Origin: Brevundimonas sp.
GTDB lineage: Bacteria; Pseudomonadota; Alphaproteobacteria; Caulobacterales; Caulobacteraceae
Length of the DNA stretch: 17,383 bases
Assembly (NCBI GenBank): GCA_031119155.1
Contig: JAVHYH010000041.1
Span: forward strand, 1 to 17,383
Direction of reading: 5' to 3'
The notes under the pieces were generated by a model. That model worked only from the letters and a program-made list of their open reading frames with translations, did not search any database and had not been told where the DNA came from. Made by a program: the position numbers and the translations under genes. Below are positions 6,584-15,849 of this stretch, piece after piece. The first letter of the stretch is position 1. Each line of letters opens with the position of its first letter.

Positions 6584-7555
6584 ATGGGCGATACAATGGC
6601 TAAGGTTGAAGACATGGCGGCTCCCGCTTTGGACGGGGCCGCCGAAACGCATGCGCTGACCCCGCATGCCGAAATCTCGCGCGTGATCATGCTGGTCAAT
6701 CCGCTGTCCGGAAGCGTCGGGCCGCGGGCGGCGGGCGAGGCCGAGGCGATCCTGGCGGAGTACGGCTGCGAGGCGTCGGTGGTGGCGCTGGAGGGCGGTC
6801 AGTTCGACGAGCAGATCAATGCGACGCTGGCGGCCAATCCGGACGTCCTGTTCGTGCTGGCCGGTGATGGTACGGCGGGGACCATCGCCTCGCGCGCCGG
6901 TCCGGACGGACCCCTGGTCGCGCCCCTGCCCGGCGGCACCATGAACATGCTGCCCAAGGCGCTGTACGGCACGGCCGACTGGAAACTGGCCCTGCGTCGC
7001 GCGCTCGAGGAAGGCGCGCCCCAGGCCGTGGCGGGCGGCGAGGTGACGGACGGCGAGTTCACCCAGTCCTTCTATTGCGCCGCCATCTTCGGGTCTCCGG
7101 CCCTCTGGGCGCCGGCGCGCGAGGCGATGCGGACCGGCAAGCTGAAGCTGGCGCTGACCCACGCCCGGCGAGCCTTCAGGCGGGCCTTCAGCGGGCGGCT
7201 CCGGTTCTCGCTGGACGCCACCAAGGAACGTCGCGCCGAGGCGCTGGTTCTGATCAGTCCGATGATCTCCCGCGCGATGGAGGAGAACACCGGGCTGGAG
7301 GCGGCGGCCATGAACCCGAGCGACGCGATGGAAGCCTTCCGTCTGGCCGCCCATGCGGTGATGGACGACTGGCGGCAGGATCCGGCGGTGACGACCCGCG
7401 CGACCCAGAAGGTCGTGTTGCGCGCTCGTTCGAAGATTCCGGCGGTGATCGACGGCGAGCCGGTGCAGCTGCATCACGAGACGAAGGTGCGATTTGTCCG
7501 CAAGGCCTTCCGCGCGCTGGCTCCGCTCCCGCCGGCGGCGGAGGATTCCGTCTAG
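6584..7555 (+). CDS. diacylglycerol kinase-type lipid kinase
   Basis: Probable ATP-dependent kinase of a lipid or long-chain-base hydroxyl group (DAGK catalytic domain, PF00781), acting at the inner face of the inner membrane. In the 323-residue frame the nucleotide motifs are VNPLSGSVG (38-46), LAGDGTAGT (92-100, the family GGDGT loop with Ala replacing the first Gly) and LPGGTMNMLPKA (115-126). The C-terminal sheet domain ends with VIDGEPVQL, typical of the family. The length is normal (about 300). The exact lipid cannot be told. Start candidates are ATG 6584 (leaderless if the stress promoter is used), 6596 and 6614; 6614 has AAGG 10 bases upstream and leaves a real leader, so it may be the true start. 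The stop overlaps the start of the metallophosphoesterase, indicating an operon. Confidence 0.88.
   Translation: MGDTMAKVEDMAAPALDGAAETHALTPHAEISRVIMLVNPLSGSVGPRAAGEAEAILAEYGCEASVVALEGGQFDEQINATLAANPDVLFVLAGDGTAGTIASRAGPDGPLVAPLPGGTMNMLPKALYGTADWKLALRRALEEGAPQAVAGGEVTDGEFTQSFYCAAIFGSPALWAPAREAMRTGKLKLALTHARRAFRRAFSGRLRFSLDATKERRAEALVLISPMISRAMEENTGLEAAAMNPSDAMEAFRLAAHAVMDDWRQDPAVTTRATQKVVLRARSKIPAVIDGEPVQLHHETKVRFVRKAFRALAPLPPAAEDSV
7540..7545 (+). promoter_or_regulatory. strong Shine-Dalgarno GGAGGA for the metallophosphoesterase GTG start
   Basis: GGAGGA nine bases before GTG 7555, inside the last codons of the lipid kinase. It supports the GTG that overlaps the TAG stop by one base (TAGTG) and translational coupling. 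Confidence 0.75.
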
Positions 7556-8406
7556 TGGGGCGTATCCTCCAGTTTTCGGATATCCATTTCGGCTGTGAGC
7601 ACAGGCGGGCCTGCGACGCCGCGCTGGACTACGCCCATGCCAATCCCGCCGACCTGATCCTGATCACCGGCGACATCACCCAGCAGGGTTTTCCGGACGA
7701 GTTCGCCGCGGCGGGGGACTGGATCCGCCGCATGCCCGATCCGCGCTTCGTCATCGTGGGCAACCACGACGTCCCCTACTGGAGCCTGACGGCGCGGCTC
7801 TTCCATCCCTGGAAGGCGTTCGAGAAGGCGACCGGGCATACGGCGCATGATCACCAGTTCCTGAGCCCCAACCTGATGGTGCGCGGGGTGGTCACGGCCC
7901 GCGGATGGCAGGCCCGTCCCAACTGGTCCAAGGGCGTCATCGATCTGGACCAGACCCGCAAGGCGGCGGAGGCCCTGCGCCAGGCGCCGGTGGGAGCCCT
8001 GCGGGTGCTGGCCTGCCACCACCCGCTGGTCGAGATGATCGGCACCCCGATGACGGGGGATGTGAAGCGCGGTGACGAGGCGGCCCTGATCTTCGCCGAG
8101 GCCGGCGTCGACATCATCACCACCGGCCACGTCCATGTGCCTTTCGCCCTGCCGATCAATTTGGGCGACCACTGCTCCTACGCGATCGGGTGCGGAACCC
8201 TGTCGCACCGCGAGCGGGGCGCGCCGCCCAGCTTCAATCGCATCGAATGGGATGCGCACGAGATCACCGTGACTGCTGTGGCCTGGACCGGTGACCGGTT
8301 CGAGGACAAGCAGGTCTGGCGCCTGCCGAGGCGTCAGGACACCCGCAAGCCGGCGACGGCGCCCGATCCCAATGTGCCGGGCGAACGTGAGGCCGCGGCG
8401 GTCTGA
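7555..8406 (+). CDS. metallophosphoesterase (calcineurin-like, CpdA/class III PDE type)
   Basis: Cytoplasmic dinuclear-metal phosphoesterase of 283 residues. All metal-binding motifs of the family (PF00149) are present in order: SDIH (Asp9, His11), TGDI (Asp40), GNHD (69-72), the ACHHP histidines (155-156) and GHVH (191-194). No signal peptide or membrane segment is visible. The start is GTG 7555, sharing one base with the TAG of the lipid kinase and preceded by GGAGGA; translation is probably coupled. Family members hydrolyse cyclic nucleotides, phospholipid headgroups (GpdQ), UDP-diacylglucosamine (LpxH) or nucleotide polyphosphates, and the sequence alone does not choose. Pairing with a lipid kinase suggests a phospholipid-linked phosphate substrate. 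The Arg/Pro-rich C-terminal tail (from about 255) is outside the catalytic core. Confidence 0.9.
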   Translation: MGRILQFSDIHFGCEHRRACDAALDYAHANPADLILITGDITQQGFPDEFAAAGDWIRRMPDPRFVIVGNHDVPYWSLTARLFHPWKAFEKATGHTAHDHQFLSPNLMVRGVVTARGWQARPNWSKGVIDLDQTRKAAEALRQAPVGALRVLACHHPLVEMIGTPMTGDVKRGDEAALIFAEAGVDIITTGHVHVPFALPINLGDHCSYAIGCGTLSHRERGAPPSFNRIEWDAHEITVTAVAWTGDRFEDKQVWRLPRRQDTRKPATAPDPNVPGEREAAAV

Positions 8407-8444
8407 GGTTGCGCGCTCGCCCGAACCGCGCTTGAGGTCCGGAC

Positions 8445-9668
8445 ATGAAAATCATCCATGTGATCGGCGCCGGTCCCGCAGGCCTGATGGCGGCCGAGCG
8501 GCTGGCCGGAAGCGGGGTTCGCGTCATCGTCCATGAAGCGATGCCGTCCGTCTCGCGCAAACTGCTGATGGCGGGGCGCGGCGGGCTGAACCTGACCCAC
8601 TCCGAGCCGATCGAGGGCTTCCTCTCCCGCTATGGCGAGGCGTCGCCGGTGGTTGCGCGCTGGATCGAGCGGTTCTCGCCCACCCGACTGATCGGCTGGG
8701 TCGAGGGGCTGGGGCAGGCGACCTTCACCGGCTCGTCGGGGCGGGTGTTTCCGAAAGCGATGAAGGCCTCGCCCCTGCTACGGGCCTGGCTGAACCGGCT
8801 GGCCGATCTCGGCGTCGAGGTGCGGACCCGGTCGCGCTGGACCGGGCGTCGTGACGGCGGCTGGGTGTTCATGACCCCGACCGGCGAGGTCGTGGAACAG
8901 GCCGACGCCGTGGTGCTGGCGCTGGGCGGCGCCAGCTGGCCGCGTCTGGGGTCGGATGGATCCTGGGCGCAGACGCTGTGTGAGGCCGGCGTCGAGGTGG
9001 CCGATTTCAGGCCGTCCAACGTCGGCTTTGACGTGACTTGGAGCGAGGTTCTGGTCGAACGGTTCGCGGGCGAGCCGCTGAAGACCATCGCGTTGAGCCA
9101 TGGCGGCCAGAGCGTTCGCGGCGATCTGATGCTGACCCGCTACGGGCTGGAGGGCGGCGCCGTCTATGCGCTGTCGGCGGCCCTGCGCGACGCCATCGCG
9201 CGGGACGGGTCGGCGGAACTGGTCGTCGACCTGCGGCCTGACCTGTCCATCGAGGCGCTGGCGGCCCGGCTGACCAAACCGCGCGGCAAGGACAGCGTGA
9301 CCAACTGGCTGCGCAAGGCGGGCGGCCTGTCGCCTGCGGCCGTCGGCCTGCTGCGCGAAATTCCCGGCCAGATCCCCGAGGGGGCCGACAAGCTGGCGCG
9401 GCGGATCAAGGCGGTGCGCCTGAGCCTGACGGGCGTGCAGGGGCTGGAGCGCGCCATCTCTTCGGCCGGCGGCGTCCGGTTCGATCAGGTTACGGACAAT
9501 CTGATGCTGAAGGTTCTGTCCGGAGTCTTCGTCGCGGGCGAGATGCTGGACTGGGAGGCGCCGACGGGCGGCTATCTGCTGCAGGCCAGCTTCGCCTCGG
9601 GCGTGGTGGCGGCGGACGGCGTACTGGACTGGCTGGGCGCGCCGGGGCAGGGTGCCGCCCTCCCCTGA
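8445..9668 (+). CDS. FAD-dependent oxidoreductase, HI0933/TIGR03862-type flavoprotein
   Basis: 407-residue flavoprotein of the BaiN/HI0933-like group. The N-terminal dinucleotide fold is VIGAGPAGLMAAERL (6-20, GxGxxG at 8-13). It is followed by the subfamily motif RKLLMAGRGGLNLTHSE (about 38-54), which points to TIGR03862 rather than the sister form with GGGRCN. A middle ALGGASWPRLGSDG segment and the C-terminal FAD-contacting stretch GVFVAGEMLDWEAPTGGY (about 366-383) complete the family pattern. The physiological substrate of this subgroup is not established, and no signal peptide is present. The start is ATG 8445, with GAGG seven bases upstream. It follows the metallophosphoesterase by 38 bases on the same strand and may be the third gene of the stress-promoter operon; I see no terminator or clear promoter between them. 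Confidence 0.9.
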   Translation: MKIIHVIGAGPAGLMAAERLAGSGVRVIVHEAMPSVSRKLLMAGRGGLNLTHSEPIEGFLSRYGEASPVVARWIERFSPTRLIGWVEGLGQATFTGSSGRVFPKAMKASPLLRAWLNRLADLGVEVRTRSRWTGRRDGGWVFMTPTGEVVEQADAVVLALGGASWPRLGSDGSWAQTLCEAGVEVADFRPSNVGFDVTWSEVLVERFAGEPLKTIALSHGGQSVRGDLMLTRYGLEGGAVYALSAALRDAIARDGSAELVVDLRPDLSIEALAARLTKPRGKDSVTNWLRKAGGLSPAAVGLLREIPGQIPEGADKLARRIKAVRLSLTGVQGLERAISSAGGVRFDQVTDNLMLKVLSGVFVAGEMLDWEAPTGGYLLQASFASGVVAADGVLDWLGAPGQGAALP

Positions 9669-9698
9669 TCGCCCTTCCTCATTGCCCGGAGTAAAATC

Positions 9699-11339
9699 AT
9701 GCGCCTGAAATCGATCCTCGTTTCGACCACGGCGCTGCTCTGTCTCGCCGGCGCGCCCACCCTGGCCCTGGCCCAGCAGGCCGACCCGGCCCTGCTGAAC
9801 GAACACACCCGCGTTCTGGCCTCGGACGAGTTCGAGGGGCGCGGGGTCGCCACGCCGGGCGAACAGAAGACCGTCGACTATGTCGTCAGCCAGTTTCAGG
9901 CGCTGGGTCTTGAGCCCGGTGGTCCGGACGGCCAGTGGGTGCAGGTCGCGCAATTGAGCCAGACCCAGCAGTCCGGCCCGGCGACGATCACCGCCACCGT
10001 CAACGGCCAGACCCGCACGCTGGAGCGCGGGCCGCAGATCCTCGTCTCGAGCGACCGGCCGGTGGATCGCATCACCCTGACCAACGTGCCGGTGGTCTTC
10101 GCCGGCTATGGCGTCGATGCGCCCGAAAAGGGCTGGGACGACTTCAAGGCCGTGGACGTGCGCGGCAAGATCATCCTCGTCATCGTCAACGATCCCGACT
10201 TCGGCGCGCCGGAGGGGCATCCGGTGGCCGAGCGGTTCGACGGCAACGCCATGACCTTCTACGGCCGCTGGACCTACAAATTCCAGGAGGCGGCGCGGCA
10301 GGGCGCGGCGGGGGTGCTGGTCATCCACGACACGGCGGGCGCCGGCTATGGCTGGAGCGTGCTGGAAGGATCCTCTACGGCGCCGGACTTCGACATCGTG
10401 CGCGCCAATTGGGAAGCCGAGCGCGTCCCGGCCCAGGGCTGGATCCAGGGCGATGTGGCCGAGCAGCTGATGCGGGACGCGGGTCTGGATTACGCCCAGC
10501 TGCGCTATCAGGCCCGCAGCGAGGCCTTCACCCCGGTGGAGCTGCCGGGGGTGACGATGTCCATCGACTTCGGCCAGACCCACGCGACCATCGAGAGCCG
10601 CAACATTCTGGCCCGTATTCCGGGTTCGGAGCATCCGGATGAGACGGTGCTGTACGGCGCCCACTGGGACGCCTATGGCCGCGCCAAACCGCAGAACGGC
10701 GACGACATCTATAACGGCGCCGTGGACAATGCGACGGGCGTGGCGGCGATGATCGAGCTGGCCCGGATGTTCAAGGCGGGGACGCCGCCGGAGCGCTCGG
10801 TGGTCTTCGCCGCCTGGACCGCCGAGGAGGCGGGTCTGCTGGGCGCGGAATACTATGCCGCCAACCCGGTCTGGCCGCTGGAGACCACGGTCGCAAACAT
10901 CAATATGGACAGCTTCCTGCCGGGCACGGAGGTCTCGCCGGAGATCGTCGTCATCGGCGCGGGCAAGAGCCAGACCGACAGCTGGGTCGAGCGTCGCGCG
11001 ACCGAACAGGGCCGCCGGCTGATCCCGGATCCGGCCCCGCAGGCGGGCGGCTTCTACCGCTCGGACCACTTCCCGCTGGCCAAGATGGGCGTCCCCGCCC
11101 TGTTCGCCGCCGCCGGCTTCACCGGCCACAACGAGGCCAGCCGGGACTATGTCCAGAACCGCTATCACAAGCCCACCGACGAATGGACGCCGGACTGGGT
11201 GATGGACGCCGCCGCCGTGGACGTGAACCTGCTCTACGCCGTTGGTCGCGATCTGGCCGACAGCCGCGAGTGGCCGCAGTGGAACGAGGGCGCGGAGTTC
11301 GAGGCGGCGCGGGAGGCTTCGGCGGACCGTCGGCGGTGA
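9699..11339 (+). CDS. secreted M28-family zinc metallopeptidase with PA-type insert
   Basis: Exported aminopeptidase-type zinc peptidase of 546 residues. The signal peptide runs from 1 to about 25 (PTLALA-QQ). An N-terminal part resembles other bacterial M28 peptidases (DEFEGRGVATPGEQKTVDYV), and a protease-associated-like insert spans about 130-280. The catalytic domain shows all five metal ligands: His322 of GAHWDAYG, Asp343 of AVDNATG, Glu377 of TAEEAGLLG (Glu376 being the general base), Asp404 of INMDSF and His457 of RSDHFPL. It is thus expected to be active in the periplasm or outside the cell; its peptide preference is unknown. The start is ATG 9699, with GGAG eight bases upstream (CGGAGTAAAATC). 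It lies 30 bases downstream of the flavoprotein on the same strand with no visible terminator. Confidence 0.94.
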   Translation: MRLKSILVSTTALLCLAGAPTLALAQQADPALLNEHTRVLASDEFEGRGVATPGEQKTVDYVVSQFQALGLEPGGPDGQWVQVAQLSQTQQSGPATITATVNGQTRTLERGPQILVSSDRPVDRITLTNVPVVFAGYGVDAPEKGWDDFKAVDVRGKIILVIVNDPDFGAPEGHPVAERFDGNAMTFYGRWTYKFQEAARQGAAGVLVIHDTAGAGYGWSVLEGSSTAPDFDIVRANWEAERVPAQGWIQGDVAEQLMRDAGLDYAQLRYQARSEAFTPVELPGVTMSIDFGQTHATIESRNILARIPGSEHPDETVLYGAHWDAYGRAKPQNGDDIYNGAVDNATGVAAMIELARMFKAGTPPERSVVFAAWTAEEAGLLGAEYYAANPVWPLETTVANINMDSFLPGTEVSPEIVVIGAGKSQTDSWVERRATEQGRRLIPDPAPQAGGFYRSDHFPLAKMGVPALFAAAGFTGHNEASRDYVQNRYHKPTDEWTPDWVMDAAAVDVNLLYAVGRDLADSREWPQWNEGAEFEAAREASADRRR

Positions 11340-11364
11340 CAGGGCCGGACGTCGGGGCTAGACC
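11336..11364 (+). promoter_or_regulatory. possible leaderless housekeeping promoter for the esterase gene
   Basis: GTGACAG (11336-11342) resembles TTGACGS. After 14 bases, GCTAGACC (11357-11364) matches 7 of 8 of the Caulobacter minus-10 GCTANAWC. Only six bases separate it from ATG 11371, so the transcript would begin at or beside the start codon. The lack of an SD fits a leaderless mRNA. Confidence 0.4.
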
Positions 11365-11370
11365 CGTCGC

Positions 11371-12507
11371 ATGACCTCTTCCCCCGACATCCACGGCGTC
11401 TGCCCCGAGCGGTTCGCCGCCGTGAAAGACGCCTTCGCCGCCAACTTCACCGATGCGCCCGAGGGGCTGAACGAGCAGGGCGCGCGGTTCAGCGTCCGCA
11501 TCGGCGGCGAGACGGTCATCGATCTGTGGGGCGGCTCGGCCGACGCGGCGGGGACGGTCCCGTTCGGCGAGCGGACCCTGACGCCGGTGTTCTCGACCGG
11601 CAAGGCGGTGATGGCCCTGCTGATCGCCACCTGTGTCGAGCGCGGCCTGCTGGATTACGAGGCGACGGTCGCCAGCTACTGGCCGGCCTTCGGGCAGGCG
11701 GGCAAGGCGGACATCACCGTCGCCCAGATGATGAGCCATCAGGCGGGTTTGCCGGGCTTCGATACGCCGGAAGACCCCGCCATCTGGTTCGACCGCGAGG
11801 CGACCCTGGTCCGACTGTGCGCCCAGGCGCCGATGTGGGCGCCGGGCACCGCGTCAGGATACAGTCCGATCGTCATCGGCTATCTGGCGGGGGAGCTGTT
11901 CCGCATCGTCGATGGCCGGACCATGGGCACGGCCCTGCGTGAGGACTTCCCGGGCCTCGATCTGTGGATCGGCCTGCCCGAGGCCGAGCACGACCGCGTG
12001 GCCCAGATGCGCAAGCCGACCAAGGCGACCAATCTCGGCGAGATCGATGCGATCAAGAAGGCCGCCTTCCTCGACAAGGGCTCCTCGCCCGGCGGGCGCG
12101 GCTCGGCCGAATGGCGGATGATCGAAATCCCGTCCGCCAACCTGCATGGGACGGCGCCCGATCTGGCGCGGATCGCGGGGATACTGGCGGATGGCGGCGC
12201 GTTCGAGGGCCGCACCGTCCTGTCGCCGGAGGTGCTGGCGGCGGCGACGCGCGAGCGCATCCACGGTCAGGACCGGGTTCTGCCCTACGAGATGAGCTGG
12301 GCCGCCGGCTTCACCCGCAATGCCGGGCTGAACATCTTCGGGACCAATCCGGACGCCGTGGGCCACTGCGGCTGGGGCGGCAGCTGCGTCTTCGCCGATC
12401 CGGCCCAAGGCCTGTCGGCGGCCTATGTGATGACCCGCCAGTCGCCGCATCTGATCGGCGACCCGAGGGCGCAGCGGCTGATCGGGGCGCTGTACGGAGC
12501 GGTCTAG
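11371..12507 (+). CDS. serine hydrolase, class C beta-lactamase fold (family VIII esterase-like)
   Basis: 378-residue serine hydrolase of the beta-lactamase/EstB family (PF00144). The nucleophile motif SxxK is STGK at 75-78. The Tyr of the second motif is at 164, in GYSPIVIG, with Pro where true beta-lactamases have Asn (YxN). The third motif region is GHCGWGGS (331-338). Without the Asn and with no signal peptide at the N-terminus (MTSSPDIHGVCPERF), it is more likely a cytoplasmic carboxylesterase than a beta-lactamase. The start is ATG 11371 with no SD, but a minus-10-like GCTAGACC stands just ahead. It lies 31 bases downstream of the M28 peptidase. Its TAG stop shares a CTAG with the convergent rarD stop (4-base overlap). 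The substrate is unknown. Confidence 0.9.
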   Translation: MTSSPDIHGVCPERFAAVKDAFAANFTDAPEGLNEQGARFSVRIGGETVIDLWGGSADAAGTVPFGERTLTPVFSTGKAVMALLIATCVERGLLDYEATVASYWPAFGQAGKADITVAQMMSHQAGLPGFDTPEDPAIWFDREATLVRLCAQAPMWAPGTASGYSPIVIGYLAGELFRIVDGRTMGTALREDFPGLDLWIGLPEAEHDRVAQMRKPTKATNLGEIDAIKKAAFLDKGSSPGGRGSAEWRMIEIPSANLHGTAPDLARIAGILADGGAFEGRTVLSPEVLAAATRERIHGQDRVLPYEMSWAAGFTRNAGLNIFGTNPDAVGHCGWGGSCVFADPAQGLSAAYVMTRQSPHLIGDPRAQRLIGALYGAV

Positions 12508-13442
12508 CCGTTCACGACCTCTTCCGCGCTGTTCTTCAGCGCCAGCCGGGCCGCGCGCTGGCGCAGGAGGGCGGCGGCGGCGAACACTCCGGCGCCGGTC
12601 CAGATGAAGGCGAAGGACGCGATCCGCAGGCCGGTCAGCTGCTCGCCGGCCCAGACACCGACGGCGAACTGGAGGGTCGGGGCGAGGAACTGGATGAAGC
12701 CGATGGTCGACAGGGGCAGGCGGCGCGCCGACCAGGCGAACAGGGCCAGCGGCAGCACGGTCGCCGGGCCGTTGGCCAGCGCCCACATCAGATTGGTCGG
12801 GCTGTCGAAGCCGGCGCCGGCGCCGGTGTGGACCAGCCACAGCACCCACAGCAGGCCCAGAGGGGCCAGCAGCAGGCATTCGATGAACAGGCCCGCCTGC
12901 GCCTCGATCGGCACGCGCTTGCGGATCACGCCATAGCTGGCGAAGGAGATGGCCAGGGCGATGGAGATCCACGGCGGACGGCCCAGAGCCAGCGCCTGCA
13001 GCAGGACGCCGACCGCCGCCAGGCCGATGGCGACCCAGCCCCATTTGTCGATCTTCTCGCGGAACAGCCACAGCCCGACGACCATGTTGAGCAGGGGGTT
13101 GATGTAGTAGCCGAGGCTGGCTTCCAGCGTGGCGTGGTGGGTGGTGGCCCAGACGTACAGACCCCAGTTCACGGCGATCAGGGCGGTGGACAGCATCAGC
13201 CATGCCAAGGTCTTCGGCGCGCGGAAGACGGCCAGCACCTGACCGCCCTGTTTCGCCAGCACTACCAGCAGGCCCGCGACCAGCACCGCCCACAGGGCGC
13301 GATGGGCGAGGATTTCGAAGGCGTCGAAGCCGACCGCATGCTGGCCCATGAACAGCAGGGGCATCAGCCCCCACATCACATAGCAGCCGAAGGCGGACAG
13401 CAGGGCGGGGCGGCTCGCGTCGGAGCCGGTGGCGGTGGTCAT
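12504..13442 (-). CDS. rarD: RarD-type EamA/DMT-family transporter
   Basis: Ten-segment inner-membrane transporter of 312 residues in the drug/metabolite superfamily, RarD subgroup (known as chloramphenicol-sensitivity protein; its natural substrate is unsettled). Hydrophobic segments run through nearly the whole protein, starting with LLSAFGCYVMWGLMPLLF. Characteristic RarD stretches are EILAHRALWAV, NWGLYVWATTHHATLEASLGYYINPLLNMVVG (split here by helix 4) and FIQFLAPTLQF. I chose ATG 13442 because GGAG lies six bases upstream; ATG 13454 is in frame but lacks an SD. It follows asd by 40 bases on the same strand and is probably cotranscribed, which makes export of an amino acid of the aspartate family conceivable but unproved. 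Confidence 0.9.
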   Translation of the reverse strand: MTTATGSDASRPALLSAFGCYVMWGLMPLLFMGQHAVGFDAFEILAHRALWAVLVAGLLVVLAKQGGQVLAVFRAPKTLAWLMLSTALIAVNWGLYVWATTHHATLEASLGYYINPLLNMVVGLWLFREKIDKWGWVAIGLAAVGVLLQALALGRPPWISIALAISFASYGVIRKRVPIEAQAGLFIECLLLAPLGLLWVLWLVHTGAGAGFDSPTNLMWALANGPATVLPLALFAWSARRLPLSTIGFIQFLAPTLQFAVGVWAGEQLTGLRIASFAFIWTGAGVFAAAALLRQRAARLALKNSAEEVVNG

Positions 13443-13482
13443 GGGCTTCTCCATCGCCGGGGGAGCGGCGAGACGGAAAGGG

Positions 13483-14529
<1,047 letters not shown>

Positions 14530-14612
14530 TTTGGTATGTCCTTCGGACGCGCTACCGCTCGGCCCGCGGGGCCTCGCTGCTTGAGCGCGGAGAGTGTGGT
14601 CGTACGATCCTG

Positions 14613-14640
14613 CATGTAGTCTTTCGCGGCTGCGAAGCAA
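14613..14640 (-). promoter_or_regulatory. weak candidate promoter for asd
   Basis: The minus strand shows TTGCTTC (14640-14634), 13 bases, then ACTACATG (14620-14613), whose core CTACAT fits CTANAW. The spacing suits the Caulobacter housekeeping consensus, but the minus-35 matches only 4 of 7. A TTCGC/GCGAA hairpin lies in the spacer. The 14530-14754 gap otherwise holds a GC-rich near-palindrome around 14573 and no terminator that I can support. Confidence 0.25.
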
Positions 14641-14738
14641 TCGGTTTTGCAGGGGCGGACGGATGATCCAGCCCGAGAAGGACAGGGCTTCCCATACAGT
14701 GGGCTTATGCGGGGCGCTTTCCTCGCCGGGCCGGCGGG

Positions 14739-14746
14739 GCTAGACC
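14739..14746 (+). promoter_or_regulatory. minus-10-like element just ahead of zapE (leaderless start)
   Basis: GCTAGACC, identical to the element at 11357, stands eight bases before ATG 14755, where initiation would fall on the start codon. No SD is present. Both sites share GGGGCTAGACC and a downstream ATGACCTC. No convincing minus-35 is seen. Confidence 0.35.
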
Positions 14747-14754
14747 GTCGGGCG

Positions 14755-15849
14755 ATGACCTCCCGCATCCGCTCCGCCTATGACATCCGCATCGAGGAAG
14801 GCGTCCTGGTCCCCGACCCGGCGCAGGAGCCGCTGATCGCGGCGCTGGAGCGGCTTGAGCTTGATCTGGCGAAGAAGAGCCTGTTCGGCAGGCCGCCGGC
14901 GGTGCAGGGCCTCTACATCTGGGGACCGCCGGGACGCGGCAAGTCCATGCTGATGGACCTGTTCGTCTCCAGCTCGCCCGAGCCGCGCAAGACCCGCGCC
15001 CACTTCCACGCCTTCATGGCCCGCATCCACAAGCTGGTCGATCAGTGGCGCAAGGGCGACCGGAAGACCCGTCAGGCCATCTTCGGCACGCACAAGGGCG
15101 ACGACCCGATCGAGCCGATCGCCGAACTGATCGCCTCGGAGGCCCGGCTGTTGTGCTTTGACGAGCTGCAGGTCACCGACATCGCCGACGCCATGATCCT
15201 GGGTCGACTGTTCGAGGCTTTGTTCGAGCGCCGGGTGGTGCTGGCCGTGACCTCGAACCGGGCGCCGACAGACCTCTACAAGAACGGCCTGAACCGCCAG
15301 CTCTTCCTGCCCTTCATCGCCGAACTTGAGAGACGCTGCGTGGTGGTCGAGATCGATGGCGCGCGCGACTGGCGGCTGGACCGGCTGATGGGCTCGCCGG
15401 TCTGGTTCACGCCGGACCAGCGCCCGGCCTTCGAGACCCTGTGGTCCGAGCTGCGCGGCGGCGAGCCGGAGGAGCCGGCGCAACTGACCGTGCTGGGACG
15501 TGAGGTGACGGTCGAGCGCACCGCCGGCGGCATGGCCCGCGCGACCTTCGAGGAACTGTGCAGCCGGCCCCTGGGACCGCAGGACTATCTGGCCGTCGCC
15601 GAGCGCTTCCACACGGTCTTCATCGATGAAATCCCGGTGCTGGGGCCGGCCAACCACCATGAGGCGCGACGCTTCGTGACGCTGATCGACGCGATGTATG
15701 AGGCGAAGACGCGGCTGGTCGCCTTGGCCGTCGCCCCGCCCGAGGCGCTCTATACCGAGGGCGTCGGGGCGTTCGAGTTCGAGCGGACAGTATCCCGCCT
15801 GAACGAAATGGCCTCTGCGGACTGGCTCTCGCATGAGCGGACGGTCTAG
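14755..15849 (+). CDS. zapE: cell division protein ZapE (AFG1-like ATPase)
   Basis: AAA-like P-loop ATPase of 364 residues, known in bacteria as ZapE, a division-associated factor that contacts FtsZ, and in mitochondria as AFG1/LACE1. The motifs are Walker A WGPPGRGKSMLM (56-67, Lys63), Walker B LLCFDELQVTDIADAM (132-147, Asp136/Glu137), and the sensor-like stretch TSNRAPTDLYKNGLNRQLFLPFI (reads through about 175-195). The C-terminal half is typical of the family, ending with EFERTVSRLNEM. The length is normal. I chose ATG 14755 by family similarity (TSRIRSAYD) and because a minus-10-like GCTAGACC lies eight bases ahead; an in-frame ATG at 14707 would add 16 residues without similarity. The gene is divergent from asd. 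Confidence 0.94.
   Translation: MTSRIRSAYDIRIEEGVLVPDPAQEPLIAALERLELDLAKKSLFGRPPAVQGLYIWGPPGRGKSMLMDLFVSSSPEPRKTRAHFHAFMARIHKLVDQWRKGDRKTRQAIFGTHKGDDPIEPIAELIASEARLLCFDELQVTDIADAMILGRLFEALFERRVVLAVTSNRAPTDLYKNGLNRQLFLPFIAELERRCVVVEIDGARDWRLDRLMGSPVWFTPDQRPAFETLWSELRGGEPEEPAQLTVLGREVTVERTAGGMARATFEELCSRPLGPQDYLAVAERFHTVFIDEIPVLGPANHHEARRFVTLIDAMYEAKTRLVALAVAPPEALYTEGVGAFEFERTVSRLNEMASADWLSHERTV

Noticed and set aside
8778..11168. Long minus-strand open frame opposite the flavoprotein and M28 peptidase
   Set aside because: Arg/Gln/His-rich composition without domains; the plus-strand genes have complete catalytic motifs.
14530..14754. Lysine-type riboswitch or attenuator in the asd leader
   Set aside because: There are only short local hairpins and no lysine-riboswitch core or leader peptide rich in relevant codons.
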